From the NCBI GenBank assembly GCA_965653225.1, contig CBFGZI010000015.1, positions 1 through 45,716 on the forward strand: 45,716 bases of DNA. Reading direction: 5' to 3'. The stretch comes from JALZDI01 sp965653225 (GTDB lineage Bacteria; Actinomycetota; Actinomycetes; Propionibacteriales; Nocardioidaceae). The notes below the pieces were generated by a model. The model was not told the origin of the DNA, did not search any database, and saw only the letters and a program-made list of their open reading frames with translations. Shown here piece by piece: positions 9,326 to 17,371 of this stretch; positions within the stretch are counted from its first letter, which is position 1, and each line of letters opens with the position of its first letter. The translations under genes and the position numbers were made by a program.

Positions 9326-9336
9326 GGTTCCCACAA
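9320..9336. promoter_or_regulatory. Imperfect palindrome between fasR and fabD
   Basis: TTGT-a-GGG-tt-CCC-a-CAA spans the fasR stop codon. Its outer arms TTGT and ACAA and the inner GG/CC pairs are symmetric about the centre. It lies 69 bases before the fabD start, where FasR or RNA polymerase would act. It may be an operator; a weak terminator hairpin is the alternative. Confidence 0.35.
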
Positions 9337-9404
9337 CTGAGCCGCGAGGAATTCGTCTCAGCTTGGCAAGCGATGTTCGGTTCCAACAGGGCAAGGTAGT
9401 ACGC

Positions 9405-10592
9405 GTGCTTGTTGTAGTCGCACCTGGTCAGGGGGCCCAGCGCCCCGGATTCCTCGCGCCGTGGCTGAAGGACCAGACCTTCACCGACAGACTCAACTGG
9501 CTGTCGGCGGTGGCCGGTCTGGACCTCACCTACTACGGCACCGAGGCCGACTCAGACACCATCCGCGACACCGCCGTCGCCCAGCCGCTGCTGGTCGCGT
9601 CGGGGATGCTCGCCGCGCTGTCGCTGTTTCCCCACCCCGCCGACGCGTTCGGCCGGGTCGGCGCCGTAGCCGGGCACAGCGTCGGCGAGATCACCGCCGC
9701 GGCCGGCGCCCGCGTGATGACCGCCGAGCAGGCGATGGTCTTCGTGCGGGAACGCGGTCGCGGGATGGCGGAGGCAGCCGCCCGTACCGCCACCGGAATG
9801 TCCGCGGTCCTCGGCGGGGACCGCAAGGAGGTGCTGGCCAAGCTCGAGGAGCACGGCCTCACCGCGGCCAACGACAACGGCCCCGGCCAGCTTGTGGCCG
9901 CCGGCACCAAGGAGCAGCTCGACGCGCTCGAGCAGGACCCGCCGGAGAAGGCCCGCGTCAAGGCGCTCCCGGTGGCCGGTGCGTTCCACACCGAGCACAT
10001 GGGCAGTGCGGTGGACACGCTCGCCGGGTTCGCTCGGGCGATCTCCACCCACGACCCGCGCACGCGGCTGCTCAGCAACCGCGACGGCGAGGTCGTGCAC
10101 CACGGTCGTGAGGTGCTGGAGCGCCTGGTCAACCAGGTGCGCAGCCCGGTCCGCTGGGACCTGTGCATGCAGACCATGGCCGACCTCGGCGTCACCGGCA
10201 TGATCGAGCTGCCGCCGGCCGGCACGCTCACCGGCATCGCCAAGCGCGGGCTGAAGGGCGTCGAGACCTTCGCGCTGGACACTCCCGACCAGCTCGACGA
10301 GGCCCGCGCGTTCGTGGACAAGCACGGCACGGCCTCACCACTGGACACCACGGCGACCTGGCGGCTCCTGGTCGCACCTGCCAAGGGAACCTTCCACACG
10401 TCCGACCGCCCCGACGTGGGCAGCAGCCTCGAGCCCGGCGCGAGCGTCGGCGAGGTGTACAGCCTGCGCGACGCGCTGCCGGTGGTCGCCCCACACGGCG
10501 GCAGCATCGTGGAGTGGCTGGTCGAGGACGGCGACCTCGTCTCCCCGGGCCAGCCACTGGTCCGCCTAGACCCGGAGGGTCAGAGCTCATGA
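9405..10592 (+). CDS. fabD: Malonyl-CoA:ACP transacylase with C-terminal biotinyl/lipoyl-like extension
   Basis: A 395-residue protein that moves malonyl from CoA to acyl carrier protein. The FabD core (about 1-307) has GQGAQ at 8-12, the nucleophile in GHSVGE (S92), R117 and catalytic H195 in FHTEH. FabD proteins are usually near 310 residues. The extra 85 residues contain a hammerhead-like pattern: APAKGTFHTSDRP at 324-336, LEPGASVGEV at 342-351, and APHGGSIVEWLVEDGD at 362-377 followed by PGQPLV. This resembles biotin carboxyl carrier domains, but the AMKM lysine segment is replaced by YSLRDALPV. The GTG at 9405 gives MALV-like FabD alignment and has AAGG upstream. It overlaps fabH by four bases (ATGA), indicating an operon. 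Confidence 0.95.
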   Translation: MLVVVAPGQGAQRPGFLAPWLKDQTFTDRLNWLSAVAGLDLTYYGTEADSDTIRDTAVAQPLLVASGMLAALSLFPHPADAFGRVGAVAGHSVGEITAAAGARVMTAEQAMVFVRERGRGMAEAAARTATGMSAVLGGDRKEVLAKLEEHGLTAANDNGPGQLVAAGTKEQLDALEQDPPEKARVKALPVAGAFHTEHMGSAVDTLAGFARAISTHDPRTRLLSNRDGEVVHHGREVLERLVNQVRSPVRWDLCMQTMADLGVTGMIELPPAGTLTGIAKRGLKGVETFALDTPDQLDEARAFVDKHGTASPLDTTATWRLLVAPAKGTFHTSDRPDVGSSLEPGASVGEVYSLRDALPVVAPHGGSIVEWLVEDGDLVSPGQPLVRLDPEGQSS

Positions 10593-11593
10593 GCACCCAG
10601 CTGCAGAACTCCACCGGCGCCCCCCACGCGCGCATGCTCGGCGTCGGCGCGTACCGGCCGAGCCAGGTCGTGACCAACGAGGACGTCTGCCGGTACATCG
10701 ACTCCAGCGACGAGTGGATCCGCGCCCGCTCCGGCATCGTCGAGCGCCGCTTCGCCGAGCCGCACGAGACCGTGCAGATGATGTCGGTCAGCGCGGCCCG
10801 TGCGGCGCTGGAACAGGCCGACATCCACCCGCAGCAGATCGGCTGCATCGTCGTCGCCACGGTGTCCCACCTCCTGCAGACACCTGCGGTGGCCACCCTC
10901 ATCGCCGAGGAGCTCGGCGCCACTCCCGCCGCGGCCTTCGACATCTCCGCGGCCTGCGCCGGCTTCTGCCACGGCGTCGCGCTCGCCTCCGACATGATCC
11001 GCGCCGGCACGTCGAAGTACGTGCTCGCGATCGGCGTCGAGCGGCTGTCCGACATCACCGACCGCACCGACCGGAGCACGGCGTTCATCTTCGCCGACGG
11101 CGCCGGCGCTGCGGTGATCGGACCGTCGGAGGAGAACGGCATCGGCCCCGTGGTGTGGGGCTCCGACGGCGACAAGTTCGACCTCATCCGGCAGAAGGAG
11201 TCCTGGATGGACGTCCTCGTGTCGGACAAGCCCTCGATGCCGCACCTGCGGATGGAGGGCAACCCGGTGTTCCGGTGGGCGTCGTACGAGATGGCCAAGG
11301 TGGCCCGCGAGGCGCTCGACCGGGCGGGGATCACCGTCGACGACCTCGACGCGTTCATCCCGCACCAGGCCAACATGCGCATCACCGACGCCATGGCCCG
11401 CGCCCTGAAGCTTCCCGAACACGTCGCGGTCGCCCGCGACATCAGCTACCAGGGCAACACGTCGGCGGCCTCGATTCCGCTGGCGATGGACCGGATGCAG
11501 CGCGACGGCACGGTCAAGAGCGGCGACACCGCGCTGCTGATCGCGTTCGGCGCCGGCCTCGCCTACGCCGCGCAGGTCGTCACCGTCCCCTAG
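10589..11593 (+). CDS. fabH: 3-oxoacyl-ACP synthase III
   Basis: A 334-residue condensing enzyme that starts fatty acid synthesis by joining an acyl-CoA primer to malonyl-ACP. The full Cys-His-Asn triad is present: C123 in SAACAGF, H259 in IPHQANMRI and N290 in QGNTSAAS. The length is typical. In Actinobacteria FabH often prefers branched primers, but the sequence alone does not show this. The ATG overlaps the fabD stop codon, so translation is coupled. M. tuberculosis lacks fabH at this locus; the order here is the Streptomyces fabD-fabH-acpP-fabF order. Confidence 0.97.
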   Translation: MSTQLQNSTGAPHARMLGVGAYRPSQVVTNEDVCRYIDSSDEWIRARSGIVERRFAEPHETVQMMSVSAARAALEQADIHPQQIGCIVVATVSHLLQTPAVATLIAEELGATPAAAFDISAACAGFCHGVALASDMIRAGTSKYVLAIGVERLSDITDRTDRSTAFIFADGAGAAVIGPSEENGIGPVVWGSDGDKFDLIRQKESWMDVLVSDKPSMPHLRMEGNPVFRWASYEMAKVAREALDRAGITVDDLDAFIPHQANMRITDAMARALKLPEHVAVARDISYQGNTSAASIPLAMDRMQRDGTVKSGDTALLIAFGAGLAYAAQVVTVP

Positions 11594-11663
11594 CGTCACC
11601 CCCAGAGTTTCCGCGGACGACGCGGATGTCCTGACCCAGCAAACCCACGAAGGAGTAGCACAC

Positions 11664-11909
11664 ATGCCGACCACCGAAGAGATCCGCACCAGCCTGGCCG
11701 ACATCGTCAACGAGGTCGCCGGCATCCCCGCCGAGGACGTCCAGATGGACAAGTCCTTCGTCGACGACCTCGATGTCGACTCGCTGTCGATGGTCGAGGT
11801 GGTCGTCGCGGCCGAGGAGAAGTTCGACGTGAAGATCCCCGACGACGAGGTCAAGAACCTCAAGACCGTCGGTGACGCCGTCGCCTTCATCGAGCGCGCC
11901 GGCTCCTGA
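11664..11909 (+). CDS. acpP: Acyl carrier protein
   Basis: An 81-residue acidic carrier protein. The phosphopantetheine attachment serine is S40 in DVDSLSM. The helical pattern and length fit a type II fatty acid synthase carrier, which shuttles the growing acyl chain between FabH, FabF and the reductases. A strong GAAGGAG site lies nine bases before the ATG, consistent with the high expression usual for this gene. It lies 70 bases after fabH. Confidence 0.97.
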   Translation: MPTTEEIRTSLADIVNEVAGIPAEDVQMDKSFVDDLDVDSLSMVEVVVAAEEKFDVKIPDDEVKNLKTVGDAVAFIERAGS

Positions 11910-11979
11910 GCGCCGTACGCCCGGGCGTTCGCCTCGGCTCCACGTACAGACCCACCGCAGATGAGAAGGTGACACAGCA

Positions 11980-13218
11980 ATGAGCAGCACCCGCGTCGTC
12001 GTAACCGGCCTCGGCGCCACCACCCCTCTCGGTGGAGACGCGACGGGCACCTGGGACGCCATGCTGGCCGGCACATCCGGTGCCACCACGCTCACCGACG
12101 ACTGGGCGGAGAGCCTCAACGCCCGGGTGGCGGCCAGGGTGGCCGTGGAGCCGATGGAGGTCCTCGAGCGCGTCAAGGCGCGCCGGCTCGACCGGTCCGG
12201 GCAGTTCGCCGTGGTCGCGGCCAAGGAGGCCTGGGCCGACTGCGGCCTGGACGAGGGCGAGATCGACGCCGAGCGGCTGGGCGTGGCGATCGCCTCGGGC
12301 ATCGGCGGCGTCACCACGCTGCTGAACAACTACGACTCGCTGAAGGAGAAGGGACCCCGCCGGGTCTCCCCGCTCGCGATCCCGATGCTGATGCCCAACG
12401 GCCCGGCGGCCAGCGTCGGCCTGGTCATCGGCGCCAAGGCCGGCGTGCACACGCCGGTGTCCGCGTGCGCGTCGGGCAACGAGGCCATCTCGCACGGGAT
12501 CGACATGATCCGTCTCGGCCGCGCCGACGTCGTCGTGGTGGGTGGCACGGAGGCCGCGATCCACCCGCTGCCGATGGCGGCGTTCGGGCAGATGCAGGCG
12601 CTGTCGCGGCGCAACGACGACCCGACGGCCGCGTCCCGTCCCTGGGACCGCGACCGCGACGGGTTCGTCCTCGGCGAGGGCGCGGCCGTGCTCGTCATCG
12701 AGTCGGCCGAGCACGCCGAGAAGCGCGGCGCCAAGGTCTATGCCGAGGTCGCCGGAGCCGGCATCACCGCCGACTCCCACGACATCGCCCAGCCCGACCC
12801 CAAGGGCTACGGCGCCACCCGCGCGATGAAGATGGCGCTGCGCGAGTCGAACATGAAGCCCGACGAGGTCGCGCACATCAACGCGCACGCGACGTCCACG
12901 CCGCTCGGCGACGTGGCCGAGGTCAAGGCCATCGAGGCGACGCTGGGCGACGCCGCCCAGGGCTGCGTGCTCACCTCGACCAAGTCGATGACGGGGCACC
13001 TCCTCGGGGCCGCCGGCGCGCTGGAGTCACTGGCCACCATCCTCGCGCTGCACCACCGCATCGTGCCGCCGACGATCAACCTCGACAACGTCGACGACGA
13101 GGTCACCCTCGACATCGCGCGCGAGCAGCGCAAGCTGCCCGACGGAGCGCTGGCCGCCCTGAACAACTCGTTCGGCTTCGGCGGTCACAACGTCGCGTTG
13201 GCCTTCCGTTCTGTCTGA
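11980..13218 (+). CDS. fabF: 3-oxoacyl-ACP synthase II
   Basis: A 412-residue elongating condensing enzyme of the KasA/FabF family, extending acyl-ACP with malonyl-ACP. The Cys-His-His triad is complete: C163 in SACASGNEAI, H303 in NAHATSTP and H340 in MTGHLLGAAG. The glycine-rich NNSFGFGGHN segment is near the C-terminus. An AGAAGGTGA site precedes the ATG by about eight bases. There is one FabF here, while M. tuberculosis has kasA and kasB. It ends the operon; the next gene is convergent 34 bases away. No accD6 follows. Confidence 0.97.
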   Translation: MSSTRVVVTGLGATTPLGGDATGTWDAMLAGTSGATTLTDDWAESLNARVAARVAVEPMEVLERVKARRLDRSGQFAVVAAKEAWADCGLDEGEIDAERLGVAIASGIGGVTTLLNNYDSLKEKGPRRVSPLAIPMLMPNGPAASVGLVIGAKAGVHTPVSACASGNEAISHGIDMIRLGRADVVVVGGTEAAIHPLPMAAFGQMQALSRRNDDPTAASRPWDRDRDGFVLGEGAAVLVIESAEHAEKRGAKVYAEVAGAGITADSHDIAQPDPKGYGATRAMKMALRESNMKPDEVAHINAHATSTPLGDVAEVKAIEATLGDAAQGCVLTSTKSMTGHLLGAAGALESLATILALHHRIVPPTINLDNVDDEVTLDIAREQRKLPDGALAALNNSFGFGGHNVALAFRSV

Positions 13219-13252
13219 GCCGCTCCCCGGCGGGCGTGTGGGATCAGACGAC

Positions 13253-13759
13253 CTAGACGACCTGGTGGAGCCACCGCACCGGCGCGCCCTCACCGGCGTG
13301 GCGGAAGGTCTCGAGCTCGTCGTCCCAGGGGCGGCCGAGAAGCAGCTCGATCTCGATCTCCAGGCTGGTCTCGCCCTGCGCGGCCTTGGCGGCGACGGCC
13401 TTGAGCCGGTCCTCGGGGATCATGATGTCGCCGTGCACGCCGGTCACGGCGTGGAAGACGCCGAGCGCCGGGGTGTAGGAGTACCGCGCGCCCTCGTTGC
13501 CCGCGCTCGGCTCCTCGGTGATCTCGAACCGCAGGTGGCTCCACCCGCGCAGGGCGGACGCCACGCGGGCGGCGGTGCCCACGTCACCCTGCCAGGAGAA
13601 CTCCGCGCGGTAGGCGCCGGTGGCCGCGGGCTGCGGGATCCAGGACAGGCTTACGGGCGCGCCAAAGACGCCGGCGACGGCCCACTCCACGTGCGGGCAC
13701 AGCGCCGACGGTGCGGAGTGCACATAGAGCACTCCTCGGGTTGCCACACGACTGGTCAC
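13253..13759 (-). CDS. DUF3145 family protein
   Basis: A 168-residue protein of unknown function, containing GVLYVHSAPSALCPHVEWA at the N-terminus and a duplicated-looking W/F-rich fold (ATGAYRAEFSWQGD, LRGWSHLRFEITEE). The family is Actinobacteria-specific and is often found beside fabF. The GTG start at 13759 is set by an excellent GGAGGAGGGG site upstream; a longer open frame continues upstream but lacks family similarity. It is convergent with fabF, so the association is by position only. No signal peptide or membrane segment is seen. Confidence 0.85.
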   Translation of the reverse strand: MTSRVATRGVLYVHSAPSALCPHVEWAVAGVFGAPVSLSWIPQPAATGAYRAEFSWQGDVGTAARVASALRGWSHLRFEITEEPSAGNEGARYSYTPALGVFHAVTGVHGDIMIPEDRLKAVAAKAAQGETSLEIEIELLLGRPWDDELETFRHAGEGAPVRWLHQVV

Positions 13760-13983
13760 CAGGACCCCTCCTCCAAGGCTCGAGGTTCGCCTTCCCCAGC
13801 GGCCTCGCCTGCGTTGGAGCGGTCCGTGTGGCGGTCCAGCCACAGCTCGATGTCCCATTGTGCACGACAGGTCACTTCTACACCAGCAGGCACAGTGATC
13901 CCAGAGGGTGACCGGCGTGTCGACGCCAGGCGGCGCCTGGCAGGATTGCGCGGAGGCATGCCGGCCGAGAGGGGAAAGCACCC

Positions 13984-14580
13984 GTGACGCCCGACCAGGA
14001 CGAGTTCCGCCGCCGCGCTCTACGCGCAGCGCTGACGGTGGCGGGCATCGCGGTCGTCATCGGGCTGGTCATCGGCGGGATCACGGCCGGCGTCGTCAAC
14101 ATGACCGGGCTGGTCCCCGACGCACCGGCCAGCCCCACGCTCCCCACGCCGGGCCTCAACGACAAGGACGAGCTGCCGACGCCCTCCCTGCTGCCGACGA
14201 CCACTCCCTCAGCTCGCGCGACCGCCTCGGGGAAGGACACGTCGGGCGTGGTCGACACGCCGTCGCCGACGCCGTCCCACAAGCACAAGCAGCGCAAGCA
14301 CCGCAACAGCTCCGCCATCTCGCTGCAGGCCAGCGACGGCTCGGTCGCGGAGTTCGAGGAGGTCACGCTCAGCGGCACCTACCCCGGCGCCAACGGCACC
14401 ACGTTGCAGGTCCAGCGGCTCGAGGGTGGCTCGTGGACCTCGTTCCCCACGTCCGCCACCGTCGACGGCGGTCGTTTCAGCACGTTCGTCGCCAGTGGTG
14501 AGCGGGGCGAGAACGAGTTCCGGGTTGTCGACCCGGGCAACGGCGAGACCTCCAACGTCGTGTCGTTCAACGTCTCCTGA
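13984..14580 (+). CDS. Membrane-anchored protein with extracellular Ig-like domain
   Basis: A 198-residue hypothetical protein. One transmembrane helix (about residues 17-39, VAGIAVVIGLVIGGITAG) is preceded by positively charged residues, so the C-terminus is probably outside. A Pro/Ser/Thr-rich linker (48-95) and a basic His/Lys stretch (HKHKQRKHR, about 99-107) follow. The last 90 residues look like a beta-sandwich (VTLSGTYPGANGTTLQVQR, ENEFRVVD), similar to bacterial Ig-like repeats. GAGGGGAAAG precedes the GTG start. It is divergent from DUF3145 across 224 bases. No function can be given beyond a likely surface or envelope role. Confidence 0.75.
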   Translation: MTPDQDEFRRRALRAALTVAGIAVVIGLVIGGITAGVVNMTGLVPDAPASPTLPTPGLNDKDELPTPSLLPTTTPSARATASGKDTSGVVDTPSPTPSHKHKQRKHRNSSAISLQASDGSVAEFEEVTLSGTYPGANGTTLQVQRLEGGSWTSFPTSATVDGGRFSTFVASGERGENEFRVVDPGNGETSNVVSFNVS

Positions 14581-14621
14581 CGCGCGGCGCCCCTTCCGAG
14601 CCCCCGGCGACCCTGGTGGGC

Positions 14622-15407
14622 CTACCCGTCGCCGTCGGCGAGGTGGGCAGCCAACCCGGTCGTTCCCGGCGAGACCTCCGGCCGCAGCACGAGGTCGTGG
14701 TCGTAGTCGCCGCCGTTCTGCGTGCGGTACGCCAGCGGCCGGTCGTGCTCCAGTGACGCCAGCCGGGTGCGCAGCCGCGACACCGCGGCGGCGTACTCCC
14801 CCGGCCCGACCCGGTCGGCACCGTGGACCGCCAGGGGTGGCAGCACCGACATCCCGGCGTACCAGAGCGTGCCGTGCAGCAGCGGGAACAGCATCTGGTC
14901 GAGCTGGCCGTTGATGCCGCGTGGGCCGAGCGGCGCCTGCGGGCTGCCGGCGGTCACGACCACCAGCGCACGCTTGCCGGCCAGCTGCCCCTCCCCGTAG
15001 CGCAGCGTGCGCCCCGGGTTGCGCGGGTCGGTGACGCCGTAGGCGAACCCCTTCACGAACACCCGGTCGAACCAGCCCTTCAGGATCGCCGGCATGCCGG
15101 CCCACCACAGCGGGAACTGCAGCACGACCGCGTCCGCCCACTCGAGCTTGGCCTGCTCGGCCCGGATGTCCGCGCTCAGCGAGCCGCTGCGGTGCGCCTG
15201 CTGCGAGGCGCGGGTGACCACCAGCGGCCGGTCGGCCTCGTGCGCGGTGAAGTCGTCGGCATCGACCGTGGGCTTCCACTTCATCGCGTACAGGTCCGAC
15301 GACCGGTGCTCGTGCCCGAGCTCGGCCAGGGCGCGCAGCCCCTCGTCGCGCAGCGCACCGCTCAGCGACCGCGTCTCGGGATGGGCGAAGATCCACAGCA
15401 CTCTCAT
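14622..15407 (-). CDS. NAD(P)H dehydrogenase (quinone), flavodoxin-like fold
   Basis: A 261-residue flavodoxin_2-family oxidoreductase, expected to bind FMN or FAD and reduce quinones or azo compounds with NAD(P)H in the cytoplasm. The N-terminal MRVLWIFAHPETRSL is the phosphate-binding strand-loop; FPLWWAGMPAILKGWFDRVF is the hallmark helix region near residue 98; VVVTAGSPQ and GTLWYAGM follow. The start at 15407 fits these homologues; the longer frame adds an unlikely N-terminus. It is divergent from a GlxA-type regulator 70 bases away, which may control it. Confidence 0.88.
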   Translation of the reverse strand: MRVLWIFAHPETRSLSGALRDEGLRALAELGHEHRSSDLYAMKWKPTVDADDFTAHEADRPLVVTRASQQAHRSGSLSADIRAEQAKLEWADAVVLQFPLWWAGMPAILKGWFDRVFVKGFAYGVTDPRNPGRTLRYGEGQLAGKRALVVVTAGSPQAPLGPRGINGQLDQMLFPLLHGTLWYAGMSVLPPLAVHGADRVGPGEYAAAVSRLRTRLASLEHDRPLAYRTQNGGDYDHDLVLRPEVSPGTTGLAAHLADGDG

Positions 15408-15477
15408 GCACCCAGGCTGCGCCGCCGGGTGTACCGGCACCAGTGGCCGGATGGCCAACATGTGCAAGAATCAGGCC

Positions 15478-16491
15478 ATGGGCTGGTCGGGGCACGACGG
15501 TCGGCACCGGGTGGCGGTGCTCGTCCGGCACGGCGTGATGCCGATGGAGCTCGGTCTGGTGCACCAGATCTTCGGCGCGGCCGCCGGCAGCGACGGCGCT
15601 CCGCTGTACGACGTGGTCACCTGCGCGTCGTCGCCCGGGCCGGTGCGCACCGACGCCGACTTCGCCATCGACGTGTCCCACGGGCTCGACGTGCTCGCCG
15701 ACGCCGACACCGTGGTCGTGCCCGCCTCGCACGAGCAGGACGACACCGACCACACCGACGGCACCGCCGACGCCGACGGCTCAGCCGGCCTCACACCGGA
15801 GCTGGCGGGGGCGTTCGCGCGGCTCCGACCGGGCGCCCGCGTCGCGTCGATCTGTACCGGCGCGTTCGTGCTCGCCGCGGCAGGTCTGCTGGACGGCCGG
15901 CGGGCGACCACACACTGGCAGTCGGCCGAACGGTTCCGGCGGCGCTTCCCGGCGGTCGACCTCGATCCCGACGTGCTCTACGTCGACGAGGGTGACGTGC
16001 TCACCTCGGCCGGAGAGGCCGCGGGCATCGACCTGTGCCTGCACCTGGTCCGGCGTGACCACGGCGCCGCGGTCGCCAATGCAGTGGCCCGGCGCACGGT
16101 GGTGCCCCCGCACCGGGAGGGCGGGCAGGCGCAGTACATCCGCCTGCCGGTCCCGGACACGCGGCAGTCGTCGACCGGACGCGCCCGGGCCTGGGCGCTG
16201 GCCCACCTCGACCAGGCTCTGACCCTGCAGGAGATGGCCGCGTGCGAGTCGATGAGCGTGCGCACGTTCACCCGGCGCTTCCGCGAGGAGGTCGGTGACT
16301 CGCCCCTGCAGTGGCTGTCGGCGCGGCGCCTGGACCGGGCGCGCGAGCTGCTGGAGGACAGCGACCTCCCGGTCGAGGCGGTGGCCGCCCGTTCCGGCTT
16401 CGGCACAGCGGCGTCGCTGCGCCAGCACCTGCACACGGTGCTGGGGCTGTCGCCCAGTGCGTACCGCACGACCTTCCGCGGCGAGCGGTGA
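15478..16491 (+). CDS. GlxA family transcriptional regulator (DJ-1/PfpI plus AraC)
   Basis: A 337-residue regulator. Residues about 10-175 form a DJ-1/PfpI-like domain with the cysteine in ASICTGAFVLAAAGLLDGR. The C-terminal 100 residues are an AraC-type double helix-turn-helix (ALTLQEMAACESMSVRTFTR and LPVEAVAARSGFGTAASLRQ). A short Asp/Thr-rich insert lies between the two parts of the first domain (EQDDTDHTDGTADADG). The ATG at 15478 has AAGAAT six bases upstream and no ribosome binding site, so it may be leaderless; in-frame ATGs at 15451 and 15460 are alternatives. Divergent position suggests control of the quinone reductase. Confidence 0.87.
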   Translation: MGWSGHDGRHRVAVLVRHGVMPMELGLVHQIFGAAAGSDGAPLYDVVTCASSPGPVRTDADFAIDVSHGLDVLADADTVVVPASHEQDDTDHTDGTADADGSAGLTPELAGAFARLRPGARVASICTGAFVLAAAGLLDGRRATTHWQSAERFRRRFPAVDLDPDVLYVDEGDVLTSAGEAAGIDLCLHLVRRDHGAAVANAVARRTVVPPHREGGQAQYIRLPVPDTRQSSTGRARAWALAHLDQALTLQEMAACESMSVRTFTRRFREEVGDSPLQWLSARRLDRARELLEDSDLPVEAVAARSGFGTAASLRQHLHTVLGLSPSAYRTTFRGER

Positions 16492-16504
16492 CGGTTGCTG
16501 ACGG

Positions 16505-17371
16505 CTAGCCGGCGAGCACGGTCAGGGCGCCCGGAAGAACCCGGGCGGTCACCGGCGGGGCGGTGATCTGCTCGCCGTCGCCGTAGACGAGGACGTCGTC
16601 GACCTCGACGGAGACCTCCCGTCCACGCAGCAGCCGCACCTCGTCGAGGCCGGTGTGGGTGCCGGCGTACAGCCTCGGCATCGAGCGGACCAGCCGGACG
16701 CGGGAGGCAGCGGCGACGAACACGACGTCGAGCAGCCCGTCGTCGAGCACCGCGCCGGGCGCGACGTGCATGCCCGCTCCGTAGTAGCCGGAGTTGGCGA
16801 CCACGACGGTGAACCCCACCCACGCGTGCTCGGCGCCGTCGACGACGACCCGGAAGCGCTTCGGGGAGAAGCCCGCGATGGCGCGCACCGCAGCGTACGG
16901 GTACTGCAGCCGGCGCGGGAGCCGGTGCGCGGCGTCGACGATCTCGGAGGCTCGCGAGTCGACCCCCGCGTACACGCTGCCGACCACCACTCGGCCGGCC
17001 ACGTCGATCGCGTCGACCTGTCTCGGCTCGCTGTGCAGCAGCGTGGCCGCGACCGCGTGCGGGTCCTTGCTCAGCCCGAGCTGGCGGGCGAAGTCGTTGC
17101 CGCGTCCGGCGGGCACGATGCCGAGCACGCCCTTCGCCGCCGACACCGGTCCCGCCAGCGAGCCGACCATCCCGTCGCCGCCGACGGCGACCACCACCTG
17201 GCCCGAGGCGACGGCGTCGGTGACGAGCCGCTCGCAGGCCTGGCGGCCCGGGCTGTAGGTGACGGTCACCTCGGCGCCTGCCTCGCGCAGCAGCCGGGCC
17301 ACCGGCACGACCGCCGCCGGCGCCGCTCCCCCGCCCGACGCCGGGTTGACGAGCAGATGGAACGACCTCAC
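16505..17371 (-). CDS. Diacylglycerol/lipid kinase family protein
   Basis: A 288-residue protein of the diacylglycerol kinase (YegS/BmrU) family, which phosphorylates lipids with ATP. The nucleotide-binding pieces are visible: VNPASGGG near residue 8, VVAVGGDGMVGSLAG near 65 and GIVPAGRGNDFAR near 90. The C-terminal half has the family's beta-sandwich with GDGEQI. Its GTG start overlaps the stop codon of the upstream flavoenzyme by four bases (GTGA), so the two are translated together. M. tuberculosis Rv2252 next to Rv2251 has the same layout. The true lipid substrate is unknown. Confidence 0.9.
   Translation of the reverse strand: MRSFHLLVNPASGGGAAPAAVVPVARLLREAGAEVTVTYSPGRQACERLVTDAVASGQVVVAVGGDGMVGSLAGPVSAAKGVLGIVPAGRGNDFARQLGLSKDPHAVAATLLHSEPRQVDAIDVAGRVVVGSVYAGVDSRASEIVDAAHRLPRRLQYPYAAVRAIAGFSPKRFRVVVDGAEHAWVGFTVVVANSGYYGAGMHVAPGAVLDDGLLDVVFVAAASRVRLVRSMPRLYAGTHTGLDEVRLLRGREVSVEVDDVLVYGDGEQITAPPVTARVLPGALTVLAG

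Noticed and set aside
9291..9404. N-terminal extension of fabD
   Set aside because: It overlaps the end of fasR and its translation has no FabD similarity; the GTG at 9405 begins the conserved VVVAPGQGAQ.
10580..12076. 498-codon open frame antisense to fabH and acpP
   Set aside because: Crosses several certain genes and matches no family.
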